A DNA stretch of 64,000 nucleotides from JBBQZP01 sp038207585 (GTDB taxonomy: Bacteria; Pseudomonadota; Alphaproteobacteria; Rhodobacterales; Rhodobacteraceae): NCBI GenBank assembly GCA_038207585.1, contig JBBQZP010000001.1, positions 186,001 to 250,000 on the forward strand, written 5' to 3'. The notes beneath the pieces are model-generated. The model saw only the letters and a program-made list of their open reading frames with translations. It had not been told where the DNA came from and searched no databases. Shown here one piece after another: positions 26,360 through 34,226 of the stretch (position 1 is the stretch's first letter; each line of letters opens with the position of its first letter). The position numbers were made by a program, and so were the translations under genes.

Positions 26360-26954
26360 TAACCAAGACACGCTTCATTCCGCTGATGGCGGTGATGCAC
26401 AGGGCAAAGTCAGCGCGGCACTCGAAACTGTCGCGTCCAAGGCAAAGGCGATCGGATCGAATATCGCGCAAGGCACCGAAGATTTCTCGGAGGAGGCGCG
26501 GCAACGCGTGATCGCGGCGCGGCAGGCTGCAGTGGCGGCCGGTCGCTCCACGCGCGCGGCGGTAAGTGCAGGCGCGCAGACTACGCAGGATTACTTCAAC
26601 AGTCAGCCGCTGGTGGTAGGCGCGGTTGCCGTGGCGTTCGGCGCAGCCTTGGGCGGCCTTCTTCCACGCAACCGGTTCGAGGATGAGCATTTCGGCGCGC
26701 GTCGTGACGACCTGATCAGGGCCGCTGAGCGTATCTACGAAGAGGAACGCCGCAAGCTGGAGGCGGTCGCGAATGCGGCGTTGAGCGAAGCGCATTCCAT
26801 TCTGGATGACAAGAAGCAAGCGGTTGACAGGGTGACTGGCGACCGGTCTGTCGTCGGCGCAGTCGTGGACGAAGTGGTCCGCGCCGGTCAGCAAGTTGCC
26901 GAAAAGGCAATCGACGTCGCCGATCGCGAGAAGCTGGGCAAGCCGAAGTTGTAA
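26349..26954 (+). CDS. Ala-rich membrane-anchored protein of the DUF3618 cluster
   Basis: A 201-residue protein. Residues 20-80 are a charged Ala-rich helix (DFSEEARQRVIAARQ). One hydrophobic segment, VVGAVAVAFGAALGGLLP, lies at about 92-109. The long helical C-terminal region includes YEEERRKLEAVA. The layout resembles DUF883-type ribosome- or membrane-associated stress proteins, but I do not assign it to that family. It overlaps the DUF3618 gene by 11 bases and ends the operon, just before a hairpin. Confidence 0.68.
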   Translation: MNVDNQDTLHSADGGDAQGKVSAALETVASKAKAIGSNIAQGTEDFSEEARQRVIAARQAAVAAGRSTRAAVSAGAQTTQDYFNSQPLVVGAVAVAFGAALGGLLPRNRFEDEHFGARRDDLIRAAERIYEEERRKLEAVANAALSEAHSILDDKKQAVDRVTGDRSVVGAVVDEVVRAGQQVAEKAIDVADREKLGKPKL

Positions 26955-26968
26955 GCCGCAAACAAAGA

Positions 26969-26989
26969 GGGGTCGGCCAGACCGGCCCC
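26969..26989 (+). terminator. Hairpin after the four-gene stress cluster
   Basis: GGGGTCGG (26969-26976) pairs with CCGGCCCC (26982-26989) across a 5-base loop, with one G-T wobble. It starts 15 bases after the last stop codon. No T-run follows, so termination may be partial. Confidence 0.55.
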
Positions 26990-27131
26990 TTGCTCGGCGA
27001 TTGGTCAGTTCCCCGATCCCGCGCAAGCGTGATGTGGCCGGTTTTCTTCAGACAGAATCTGACACTGAATTGGCATCGTCTAGACCTGGGATTCAGCATC
27101 TCTGGAAAAAGCGGAAGGTGGAAAGCGCATC

Positions 27132-29420
27132 ATGACGTCACAGCACAAAAGCGAAGAGCAGGATGCTGACACCCCGTTCGACGATAATGCATCGGGGGGG
27201 TGGGGGTCGCTCCGCGGAGTGCTTGGCACACTTGGCGAGGTTGGCTTTTCGACGCGCGCGCTGTCGATTCTTGGCAAGCTGAACAAGCCCAAGGGCGTCA
27301 TGTGCGCGTCCTGTGCCTGGGCGAAACCTGCCGACCCCAAAGCGTTCGAATTCTGCGAGAACGGGGCAAAGGCCACCTTGTGGGAGATTGACACCCGCAG
27401 CGCCGATCCCGATTTCTTTGCCGCCCACCGTGTTTCAGACCTGCGGGGCTGGCATGACCATGATCTGGAAAAATCCGGGCGCCTGACCCATCCGATGCGC
27501 TTTGATCCGTCCAGCGACCGCTATCTGCCGGTCACGTGGGAAGAGGCGATTGCCGATATCGGCGGTCAGTTGCGCAGCATGGACCCCAAGGAAACGGTGT
27601 TCTACGCCTCGGGCCACGCCGGGTTGGAGGCATCTTATCTTTATGCGTTGTTTGCCCGCGCGATGGGGCACCAGAACTTGCCGCAATCGTCAAACATGTG
27701 CCACGAGACGACCTCTGTAAACCTGCTTGCCTATCTTGGAACCCCGGTCGGCACCTGCACGCTTGAGGATTTCAACCAGTGCGACACGATCTTTTTCTTT
27801 GGTCAGAACACCGGCAGCAACAGCCCGCGGTTCCTGCACACGCTCAAGGCAGCGGTAAAGCGCGGTTGCCGGATTGTGACCTTCAATCCGGTTCGGGAAC
27901 GTGGCCTGATCGAATTTGTCGATCCCCAGAACGTCGCGCAGATGCTGGTCGGCCCATCCACAAAGATTTCCGAGCACTACTATCAGGTCCGGCCGGGCGG
28001 CGACATCGCGGTGCTGGCGGGCCTGATGAAATGCGTGCTGGCGGCCGAAGATGCGGCACCGGGCACAATTCTGGATCACGCTTTCATCGCCAGCCAGACA
28101 GACGGTTTCGATGCTACCGCGCAGGCCGTGCGTGCGATGGAATGGGCCGATATCGAGGATCATTCCGGCTTGACCCGCGAAATGATCCAAGAGGCGGGCA
28201 ATATCTATCTGTCAGCAGACCGCGCCATTGGTATCTATGGTATGGGGCTGACGCAGCATGTGAACGGGTGGCTGAACCTTGGTATGCTGTGCAACCTTCT
28301 GATGATGCGGGGAAATATCGGGCGGCCGGGAACCGGGATTTCGCCGGTGCGTGGTCATTCGAACGTACAAGGGCAGCGCACTGTCGGTGTGGGCGAAAAG
28401 TCCGCGCATATGCCGGCTGACAAGCTGCGTGATCTGTTCGGCATTGACCCGCCCGAGGAGGACGGGATGAACGCAGTGAAGGTCTGCGAGGCCATTCTGG
28501 CAGGTCGGGTCAAGGCAATGGTTTCGCTTGGTGGTAACCTTTTGCGCGCCTTGCCCGATCGCGAGCGTATGGAACGGGCGTGGCCCGATCTGGCGCTGAC
28601 CGTGAACATCGCGACAAAACTGAACCGCACCCATCTTGCCCCCGGAAAGACCTGCTATCTGCTTCCCTGCCTTGGCCGCACCGACAAGGACATGCAACAA
28701 ACCGGCCCTCAGGCGGTGTCGGTCGAGTGTTCCTTGTCGCATATCTATGGGTCGATCGGCACGGCAGAACCGCCCGGACCGCAAGTGATGTCCGAGACGG
28801 CCATCGTGGCCGCAATTGCCAAGGCGACGCTGCCGCCGAACCCAAAACTGAAATGGACGGAATGGACCGGCAATTACGATCGGATCCGCGATCTGATCGA
28901 GGCCACTTACCCGGACCAGTTTGCTCCGTTCAACGACCGTCTGTTTCAACCGGGTGGTTTTTACAAAGGCAACCCCGCCCGAGACCGCATCTGGAAAACC
29001 AACAGCGGCCTTGCGCATTTTACCGTGCCCACCACCCTGTCGGCCTTGGGTGAACGGCCTGCGGGCCCCGATGTGATGACCCTGATCACCCTGCGGTCAA
29101 ACGATCAGTTCAACACGACGATCTACGGATTTTCCGACCGTCTGCGCGGGTTGGAGGGAAGCCGCGAGATCGTGATGATCAACCGCGACGAGATGGCCCG
29201 CCTTGGTCTGGTCGAAGGGCAGAAGGTCAGCCTTGTCTGCGCGGTCGATACTGAAACCGTCCGGCGCGTGGATGGGTTTACAATCACGGCCTATGACCTG
29301 CCGCCTGGCTGCATCGCGGGGTATTTCCCGGAACTGAATCCGCTTGTGCCCCTGTCATCGCATGAAAAGATGTCTCAGACCCCCGCCTACAAGGGCACCC
29401 CTGTCAGAGTTGTGCCATAA
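27132..29420 (+). CDS. FdhF/YdeP family molybdopterin oxidoreductase
   Basis: A 762-residue bis-MGD oxidoreductase of the YdeP branch of formate dehydrogenase-like proteins. CASCAWAKP near residue 60 offers only two cysteines where true formate dehydrogenases have a four-cysteine [4Fe-4S] motif. SSNMCHETTS near residue 190 places a cysteine where the Mo ligand (Sec or Cys) sits. The catalytic-domain elements FFFGQNTGSN, RGHSNVQGQRT and a C-terminal molydopterin dinucleotide-binding domain are present. E. coli YdeP is associated with acid resistance; the reaction is unknown. It follows the stress cluster by 177 bases with no EcfG-type site of its own. Confidence 0.9.
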   Translation: MTSQHKSEEQDADTPFDDNASGGWGSLRGVLGTLGEVGFSTRALSILGKLNKPKGVMCASCAWAKPADPKAFEFCENGAKATLWEIDTRSADPDFFAAHRVSDLRGWHDHDLEKSGRLTHPMRFDPSSDRYLPVTWEEAIADIGGQLRSMDPKETVFYASGHAGLEASYLYALFARAMGHQNLPQSSNMCHETTSVNLLAYLGTPVGTCTLEDFNQCDTIFFFGQNTGSNSPRFLHTLKAAVKRGCRIVTFNPVRERGLIEFVDPQNVAQMLVGPSTKISEHYYQVRPGGDIAVLAGLMKCVLAAEDAAPGTILDHAFIASQTDGFDATAQAVRAMEWADIEDHSGLTREMIQEAGNIYLSADRAIGIYGMGLTQHVNGWLNLGMLCNLLMMRGNIGRPGTGISPVRGHSNVQGQRTVGVGEKSAHMPADKLRDLFGIDPPEEDGMNAVKVCEAILAGRVKAMVSLGGNLLRALPDRERMERAWPDLALTVNIATKLNRTHLAPGKTCYLLPCLGRTDKDMQQTGPQAVSVECSLSHIYGSIGTAEPPGPQVMSETAIVAAIAKATLPPNPKLKWTEWTGNYDRIRDLIEATYPDQFAPFNDRLFQPGGFYKGNPARDRIWKTNSGLAHFTVPTTLSALGERPAGPDVMTLITLRSNDQFNTTIYGFSDRLRGLEGSREIVMINRDEMARLGLVEGQKVSLVCAVDTETVRRVDGFTITAYDLPPGCIAGYFPELNPLVPLSSHEKMSQTPAYKGTPVRVVP

Positions 29421-29542
29421 CTTTGGCAAGGTCCCCGGCTTTCAGCCGAGGCATCAGAGCACACCGGGCAGCATCCTTTCTGACCAACCGGCAGCGAGTG
29501 TCAATCGGGGCGGGCGGCTGATTGTCGGACGTAGCCCGCCGC

Positions 29543-30256
29543 TCAGGAAGTTTCCGGGAGGACGACCGTGGTCCAAGCCACGCCGTTGCAGTGGCTACAG
29601 TGTTCGGGCAGAACGTTGCTGCCTGATACAAGAGTTCCGCAAGAGCAGCACACCATATCGACCCCAGGGCCGGTGCGGACGCCCGGCCCGGAAACGGCAG
29701 GCGGCGCAACATCCCATGCTGGTTCCACGCACAAACCCGGTCTAGGCTTTTCGGCCCGAAAGAAGCTGAAGCGACCGGACGTTTCAAGATAGGCCTGCCG
29801 CACCTCACCCAAGTTGACAAACCCAGCCTGGCGCAGACTTTCAAAAAGCTCGCTCTTGCCGATATTGGCGTCGCGCAGGGTCTTTACAACGATAACGCCA
29901 TCGCGGATCGCTTCGGCGGTGCGGCCGTCGATGGTTTTCTCAACAGTGTCATAGCGATAGATCAGCACGTCGAGGACCTTGTTGATCACAACCACGGCCG
30001 TGATAACCAGCATGGCGTGCAGCAGTGGAACATCGGGGTAAAACATCGCATCGCCGACCGCAGACCCCAGGGCGATGACCAGCAAGAATTCGACCGTCGA
30101 CATCTGCGCGATGCCGCGGCCCCCGACCCAACGGATCAGGATCAGCGCGTATACGTAGATCACGCAGGTTCGGAAAAGGATTTCCAGGTAGAACAGAGGT
30201 GGTTCGGTTCCGAGAAACATCCGGACAAGATCAAAGGGAACGACCGGATCTTCCAT
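29543..30256 (-). CDS. DUF421 membrane protein with C-terminal zinc-ribbon-like motif
   Basis: The N-terminal 100 residues have three hydrophobic segments with the DUF421 (YetF-like) motif RWVGGRGIAQMS. A soluble domain follows with DGVIVVKTLRDANI and LRQAGFVNLGEVRQAYLE, the typical YetF cytoplasmic domain. Unusually, the last 35 residues carry CCSCG and, about 17 residues later, CSHC, a four-cysteine zinc-ribbon-like pair absent from standard DUF421 proteins. Function unknown. It is convergent with the YdeP-like gene, and the 122-base gap between them holds only a weak stem-loop. A stress-type promoter lies upstream. Confidence 0.82.
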   Translation of the reverse strand: MEDPVVPFDLVRMFLGTEPPLFYLEILFRTCVIYVYALILIRWVGGRGIAQMSTVEFLLVIALGSAVGDAMFYPDVPLLHAMLVITAVVVINKVLDVLIYRYDTVEKTIDGRTAEAIRDGVIVVKTLRDANIGKSELFESLRQAGFVNLGEVRQAYLETSGRFSFFRAEKPRPGLCVEPAWDVAPPAVSGPGVRTGPGVDMVCCSCGTLVSGSNVLPEHCSHCNGVAWTTVVLPETS

Positions 30257-30325
30257 CTTGCGCCACGCTTTCCAGTGTCTGCAGTGCCCCGATCCTTTGA
30301 CGGATTATGACAAATCTATCCATGC

Positions 30326-30351
30326 AACCCTTAATGACCGGGCGAGGTTCC
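30326..30351 (-). promoter_or_regulatory. Predicted EcfG-type stress promoter of the DUF421 gene
   Basis: On the minus strand GGAAC (complement of 30347-30351) is followed after 17 bases by GGTT (complement of 30326-30329), one mismatch from CGTT. It is about 70 bases from the DUF421 start and lies over the 3' end of the decayed VOC gene. Confidence 0.45.
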
Positions 30352-30538
30352 CAAAGTACCGACAAGCGTGATCAGGTGACCGTCAGGATCGTGGAAACAG
30401 AGGCTGCGCCTGCTACGTCAAAGGAACCTCGCCTTTCGTCGCGGGTTGTCGGGGTTAGGCCCATGACGTTTTTGAAAACCCTGCACGCCGCGCCCGGGAT
30501 ACCGGCGGGTGAATATGGACGTGATCAAAGGACAGAGG
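30331..30538 (-). pseudogene. Decayed VOC (glyoxalase/bleomycin-resistance) family gene
   Basis: Translating the minus strand in three frames gives successive pieces of a VOC-family protein. The first frame gives PLSFDHVHIH (30538 down), the canonical beginning of such a protein. The second gives VFKNVMGLTPTTRDERRG and on to DVAGA. The third gives RSLCFHDPDGHLITLVGT and ends at the TAA at 30331-30333. At least two frameshifts separate the pieces, and the total is about 70 codons against the usual 120-150, so the middle is also deleted. No start codon or ribosome site remains. A plus-strand ORF over the same bases is a shadow. Confidence 0.72.
30423..30447 (+). promoter_or_regulatory. Possible EcfG-type promoter of the deaminase gene
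   Basis: GGAAC at 30423-30427 is followed after 16 bases by GGTT at 30444-30447, one mismatch from CGTT. It lies about 90 bases upstream of the deaminase start and inside the VOC pseudogene. This is the weakest of the proposed sites because of the distance and the mismatch. Confidence 0.35.
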
Positions 30539-30539
30539 A

Positions 30540-31019
30540 ATGACACGAATTGAGGACTCCCGGCTGACTGTCACCGAGGCGCTTGCATTGCGGCAGGTCA
30601 TTGACCGCGCACTTGATGCGTCCCGCAGCGCTGATCGAAACGGCATCGCCGCCGCGATCGTTTCGGGGGACCGGATTCTTGAAACTGCCGAGAACGAAGT
30701 CAACGCGTTCAGCGATCCCACCAAACACGCCGAGATGGTTGCCCTTGCTGCCCTGTCGCAACGCAAGGACCGCAAGGATCTGGGCGACTGCACGCTGATC
30801 TCTTCGCTTCAGCCTTGCGAGATGTGCCTGTCGGCCATGCGGTTTGCCGGGATACGGCGTGTGATTTATGCGGCAACTCAAGACCGTGTCGCGGCAAAGT
30901 ATTTCGCCTTTCCGAAGCTGAAGATGTCGGACTTTCAATCCGCCGGTGAAGGTTTCGACGCCGTCGGGGGGGTCGGTGAGCACGAGGTGCTTCACCTCTA
31001 TGCCACCGGCAAGGAATGA
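30540..31019 (+). CDS. Nucleoside/guanine deaminase-like zinc hydrolase
   Basis: A cytidine-deaminase-fold enzyme of 159 residues. HAE in KHAEMVAL supplies the zinc-binding histidine and catalytic glutamate, and PCEMC in SSLQPCEMCLSA supplies the two zinc cysteines. The length and motif spacing fit the guanine deaminase/tRNA adenosine deaminase-like branch rather than dCMP deaminase. It would deaminate a free purine or pyrimidine base or nucleoside in the cytoplasm; the substrate is not resolved. GACAGAGGA precedes ATG 30540. Confidence 0.87.
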   Translation: MTRIEDSRLTVTEALALRQVIDRALDASRSADRNGIAAAIVSGDRILETAENEVNAFSDPTKHAEMVALAALSQRKDRKDLGDCTLISSLQPCEMCLSAMRFAGIRRVIYAATQDRVAAKYFAFPKLKMSDFQSAGEGFDAVGGVGEHEVLHLYATGKE

Positions 31020-31143
31020 TTCCCCACCACGCCCTTTGTCAACCGTGATCCCCCGCGTTGCGTTTGGGAAGCTCAGCCCACCCCGCCGCATATCGGGTGT
31101 TTCTGGAACGGTGCCCGTTTACTTCAGGCGCGGCGGGATCAGC

Positions 31144-31189
31144 CTTTTGTCGTGATGGCACACGAGCTTTTGTCGTGATGGCACACGAG
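31144..31189. repeat. Perfect 23-bp tandem duplication
   Basis: Two identical adjacent copies of a 23-base unit containing GTCGTGATGGCACACGAG, at 31144-31166 and 31167-31189. They lie in the noncoding gap between the deaminase and the catalase 3' end. There is no sign of a longer array. Confidence 0.9.
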
Positions 31190-31239
31190 GAACGATGTGG
31201 TTATCTTCATCTTTCCCGGACACTGGACTTGATGATGCC

Positions 31240-33345
31240 CTAGACAGAGTGGACGCTCGTTTCCCTGACCCAGTGCCTCAGCTTGGCCAGCTTCCCCACA
31301 AAGTCATCGACACCCCCAGCCCCGATATCCACGCAGCCGTCGTCCATGTCTTCGGCCATACCGGCCTTTTGGAACAGCGGCAGCGCCTCGGGAACATAGG
31401 CGATGAATTTGCAATGGGCGAAGGCGTCGTTGACGAAATCCTTTGCTGTTGCCTCTTTAGCCAGCAGCATGCCTCCCGCCTTGGACGTGACCACAGCAAC
31501 CGCGTCGTAAAGAACCGATGGCCCGCCGTTCACCTTCTGATCGGCAGGGATTTTCGTGCCCTTGCTGTCGATGATACCGCCCACCTTGGGTGCGACAATC
31601 TCAACCGTGCCGCCCGCGCCCTCGACCGCCGATCGAAGGCCCGAAAGCAGCGCCGCATCAGCGCCGTCCGTTGCAAGGATACCCAGCTTGCGGCCCGCAA
31701 AGCTTTCGGGCCCGTTCAGCAGGATCGACAGTTTTGGCGATTTTGCCAGATCCGTCTGCACCGGTCGGGCGGGCTTTGCGGCGGCTGGAACATCCATTCC
31801 CAAACCATCAGCAACGGACTCTGCCAGCACTTTGTCGATGTTGACCAGATGCGCCACCATTGCTGCACGGATGTGGGGCGTCTCGACTTTCGACAGTTCG
31901 AACGTCAGGGCCATAGCGATGTGGCGTTGTTCTACCTCTGTCTGGCTGATGTAGAACTGCCGCGCCTGACTGTAGTGGTCGGCAAAGGTTTCCGAGCGGA
32001 CCCTGCGCTTTTCACCCTGCATCGCTTCGGGGTACGAGACATAACCCTTGTCGGGATCTGCGCGCGGCCCGCCTTCCTCACCGCCCCATGAATTGGGCTG
32101 ATAGTTCGCGCGGCCCTTGCGCGCATGAAAGGCCATGTGGCCGTCCTGCTGGAAATTGTGGAACGGGCATCGGGGCGCATTCACCGGCAAATGGGTAAAG
32201 TTGGTGGACCCCAGCCGCTTTAGCTGCGTGTCCAGATACGAGAAGTTGCGCCCCTGCAGCAGCGGATCGTTGGTAAAGTCGATGCCAGGAACGACGTTGC
32301 CGGTCTGAAACGCCACCTGCTCGGTTTCGGCGAAGAAATTGTTGACGGTGCGGTTCAGCACCATCCGCCCGACGATGCGCACCGGAACATCTTCTTCGGG
32401 GATCAGCTTGGTTGCATCAAGGATATCGAAGGGGAAGGTGTCGGCAAAGTCGTCATCAAAAAGCTGCATGCCCAGTTCCCACTCGGGGAAGTCACCCGCG
32501 TGGATGGCGGCCCAAAGGTCGCGGCGGTGGTAATCCGGATCGGCACCATTGATCTTTACCGCCTCATTCCAGACGACCGACTGCATGCCACCCTTCGGCT
32601 TCCAGTGGAATTTGACGAAGGTCGATTTGCCCGCGTCGTTCACCAGCCGGAAGGTATGGACGCCAAACCCCTCCATGAATCTCAGCGCACGTGGCAAGGT
32701 TCGGTCAGACATGATCCACATGACCATGTGCATCGACTCTGGTGTCAGCGAAAGGTAATCCCAGAAGTTGTCATGCGCCGTCTGGGCCTGCGGAAAGCCA
32801 CGGTCCGGTTCCTGTTTGGCGGCGTGGATCAGATCGGGAAACTTGATCGCATCCTGAATGAAAAACACGGGGATGTTGTTGCCCACCAGATCCCAATTGC
32901 CTTCGGAAGTGTAAAACTTGACCGCGAACCCGCGCACGTCGCGGGCAAGGTCGGGCGAACCCTGATTGCCGGCAACGGTGGAAAACCGGGCAAAGACATC
33001 GGTTTTTTCGCCCTTCCTGAACACAGCCGCCCGCGTCAGATCCGACAGATCTTCTGTCGCCTCGAAATAGCCGTGTGCACCGACGCCGCGGGCATGGACC
33101 ACACGTTCGGGAATACGCTCGTGGTCGAAGTGGAAGATCTTCTCGCGCAGAAACTGGTCCTCGATCAGGGTCGGACCGCGGGAACCGGCCCGCAAAGAGT
33201 TCTCGTCATCAGACAGGGGTGTGCCATTGGCACTGGTCATCAACGGCACGTCGCCGCCTTGGGGCTGATGCAGCTCGCCGCCGTCCGGGCGAACTGCGTT
33301 CGGATTTTTTACCTTGGATGAGGCCGGGGGAGTTTTATCGTCCAT
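31240..33345 (-). CDS. katE: Large-subunit (clade 2, HPII-type) catalase
   Basis: Decomposes hydrogen peroxide using heme. The distal histidine is H84 in RVVHARGVGAHG, the distal asparagine is in VGNNIPVFF (N156/N157), and the proximal tyrosine is in NFSYLDTQLKRLG. The roughly 700-residue length and the C-terminal flavodoxin/GATase-like domain (ILLNGPESFAGRKLGILATDG, from about residue 550) identify the large-subunit class. I chose ATG 33345, with GTGGAG just upstream, over the GTG four codons earlier. A stress-type promoter lies 33 bases upstream of the start. Catalases of this class are typical general-stress-response members. Confidence 0.96.
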   Translation of the reverse strand: MDDKTPPASSKVKNPNAVRPDGGELHQPQGGDVPLMTSANGTPLSDDENSLRAGSRGPTLIEDQFLREKIFHFDHERIPERVVHARGVGAHGYFEATEDLSDLTRAAVFRKGEKTDVFARFSTVAGNQGSPDLARDVRGFAVKFYTSEGNWDLVGNNIPVFFIQDAIKFPDLIHAAKQEPDRGFPQAQTAHDNFWDYLSLTPESMHMVMWIMSDRTLPRALRFMEGFGVHTFRLVNDAGKSTFVKFHWKPKGGMQSVVWNEAVKINGADPDYHRRDLWAAIHAGDFPEWELGMQLFDDDFADTFPFDILDATKLIPEEDVPVRIVGRMVLNRTVNNFFAETEQVAFQTGNVVPGIDFTNDPLLQGRNFSYLDTQLKRLGSTNFTHLPVNAPRCPFHNFQQDGHMAFHARKGRANYQPNSWGGEEGGPRADPDKGYVSYPEAMQGEKRRVRSETFADHYSQARQFYISQTEVEQRHIAMALTFELSKVETPHIRAAMVAHLVNIDKVLAESVADGLGMDVPAAAKPARPVQTDLAKSPKLSILLNGPESFAGRKLGILATDGADAALLSGLRSAVEGAGGTVEIVAPKVGGIIDSKGTKIPADQKVNGGPSVLYDAVAVVTSKAGGMLLAKEATAKDFVNDAFAHCKFIAYVPEALPLFQKAGMAEDMDDGCVDIGAGGVDDFVGKLAKLRHWVRETSVHSV

Positions 33346-33377
33346 GGGGTGCTCCACTGGTTGAAGTGCACGACGAT

Positions 33378-33403
33378 AACCCGGACTATTGATGCAGCGT
33401 TCC
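33378..33403 (-). promoter_or_regulatory. Predicted EcfG-type stress promoter of katE
   Basis: On the minus strand GGAAC (complement of 33399-33403) is followed after 17 bases by GGTT (complement of 33378-33381), one mismatch from CGTT. Position and target fit, since large-subunit catalases are known EcfG targets in several Alphaproteobacteria. Confidence 0.5.
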
Positions 33404-33937
33404 CTGGCAAGTGTTGAAAAGTCGCCGTTGTCCTTGATGCGGCACCTGCGTCAACGTCCCGGTGGAACGCGCGCGGCATACCCGCATTTGAAAACCGCCA
33501 GCTTTACGGCTGCATTACTGATCCAGTGCAGTCCGACGATATCCGTGGAACGTGGAGAGCCCCGGACATGTGAATATAAGCGCGGACACGCTCAGGGCGT
33601 GCGTTGTCGGATGATTCGGGTCGGGCTAAAATACTGCCCCGGAAATCGTTTCCACGGGCGAGAATCTGTCGCACGGCCTGCGCTGTTCCATCCATCCGGC
33701 CCGCCTTTCTGGCCGCCGGATTCTTGCATGTTCTCCGTTGCCATCTGCCTGCCACATTGGTTCCCGGCGAGTGCCTTGATCTGCCTTAAACGCGTACGAC
33801 CTTGGTATGAAACAGGTGCGCCGTGCGGTGGGAAGCATCACGTTGCGACCTTTGACGGATATGGAATTTTAACGATTCGTTCATCTTCCTCTCATCGGGT
33901 CACTTTCGACCCATCAACCACAGAGAAAGACCACACC
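33404..33937. other. Intergenic region between katE and the pilin gene, no gene seen
   Basis: About 530 bases with no ORF that has a ribosome binding site or recognisable protein family. One frame is open through it into the pilin gene but has no family similarity upstream of the pilin. The pilin promoter must lie here. TTGACG at 33852-33857 is a possible -35 element, but no convincing -10 sits at the right distance. Confidence 0.5.
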
Positions 33938-34144
33938 ATGACCCTTACCCGTACCGCCCTGAAAACCGTCGCCCGCACGTTCTGCAAAGATGAAGATGGC
34001 GCCACCGCTATCGAATACGGCCTGTTCGCAGCCCTTGTCGGCGCTGTGATCGTTGGCACGGTTGCCACACTGGGTGGCCAGACCAACGCCGGATTCACGC
34101 AGATGAGCGATGCACTCACGGACTCCGGCATCACCGCAGAGTAG
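33938..34144 (+). CDS. flp: Flp family type IVb pilin
   Basis: A 68-residue prepilin. A positively charged leader ends in the Flp-type processing region KDEDGATAIEYGLFAALVG, with cleavage expected after the glycine before ATAIEYG. The E and Y after the cleavage site are the Flp hallmark. A hydrophobic helix follows for membrane anchoring and pilus assembly. I chose ATG 33938 because AGAGAAAGA lies upstream and the product then has normal Flp length. It is followed by a hairpin and the Tad assembly genes. No prepilin peptidase gene is in the window. Confidence 0.93.
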   Translation: MTLTRTALKTVARTFCKDEDGATAIEYGLFAALVGAVIVGTVATLGGQTNAGFTQMSDALTDSGITAE

Positions 34145-34173
34145 TTCGCGCAAGCAAGAAATCTCAAACAAGT

Positions 34174-34196
34174 GGTGCGCACGCCCGGTGCGCACC
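34174..34196 (+). terminator. Perfect 9-bp hairpin between flp and cpaE
   Basis: GGTGCGCAC (34174-34182) and GTGCGCACC (34188-34196) form a perfect stem with a 5-base loop, followed by the T-rich GTTACTTCTTT. It probably ends most pilin transcripts and lets only a fraction read into the assembly genes, a usual way to make pilin in excess. Confidence 0.7.
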
Positions 34197-34226
34197 GTTA
34201 CTTCTTTGACCATGCAAGGATCACCG

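Noticed and set aside
30307..30543. 78-codon plus-strand ORF before the deaminase
   Set aside because: It is antisense to the VOC remnant, has no ribosome site and matches no family.
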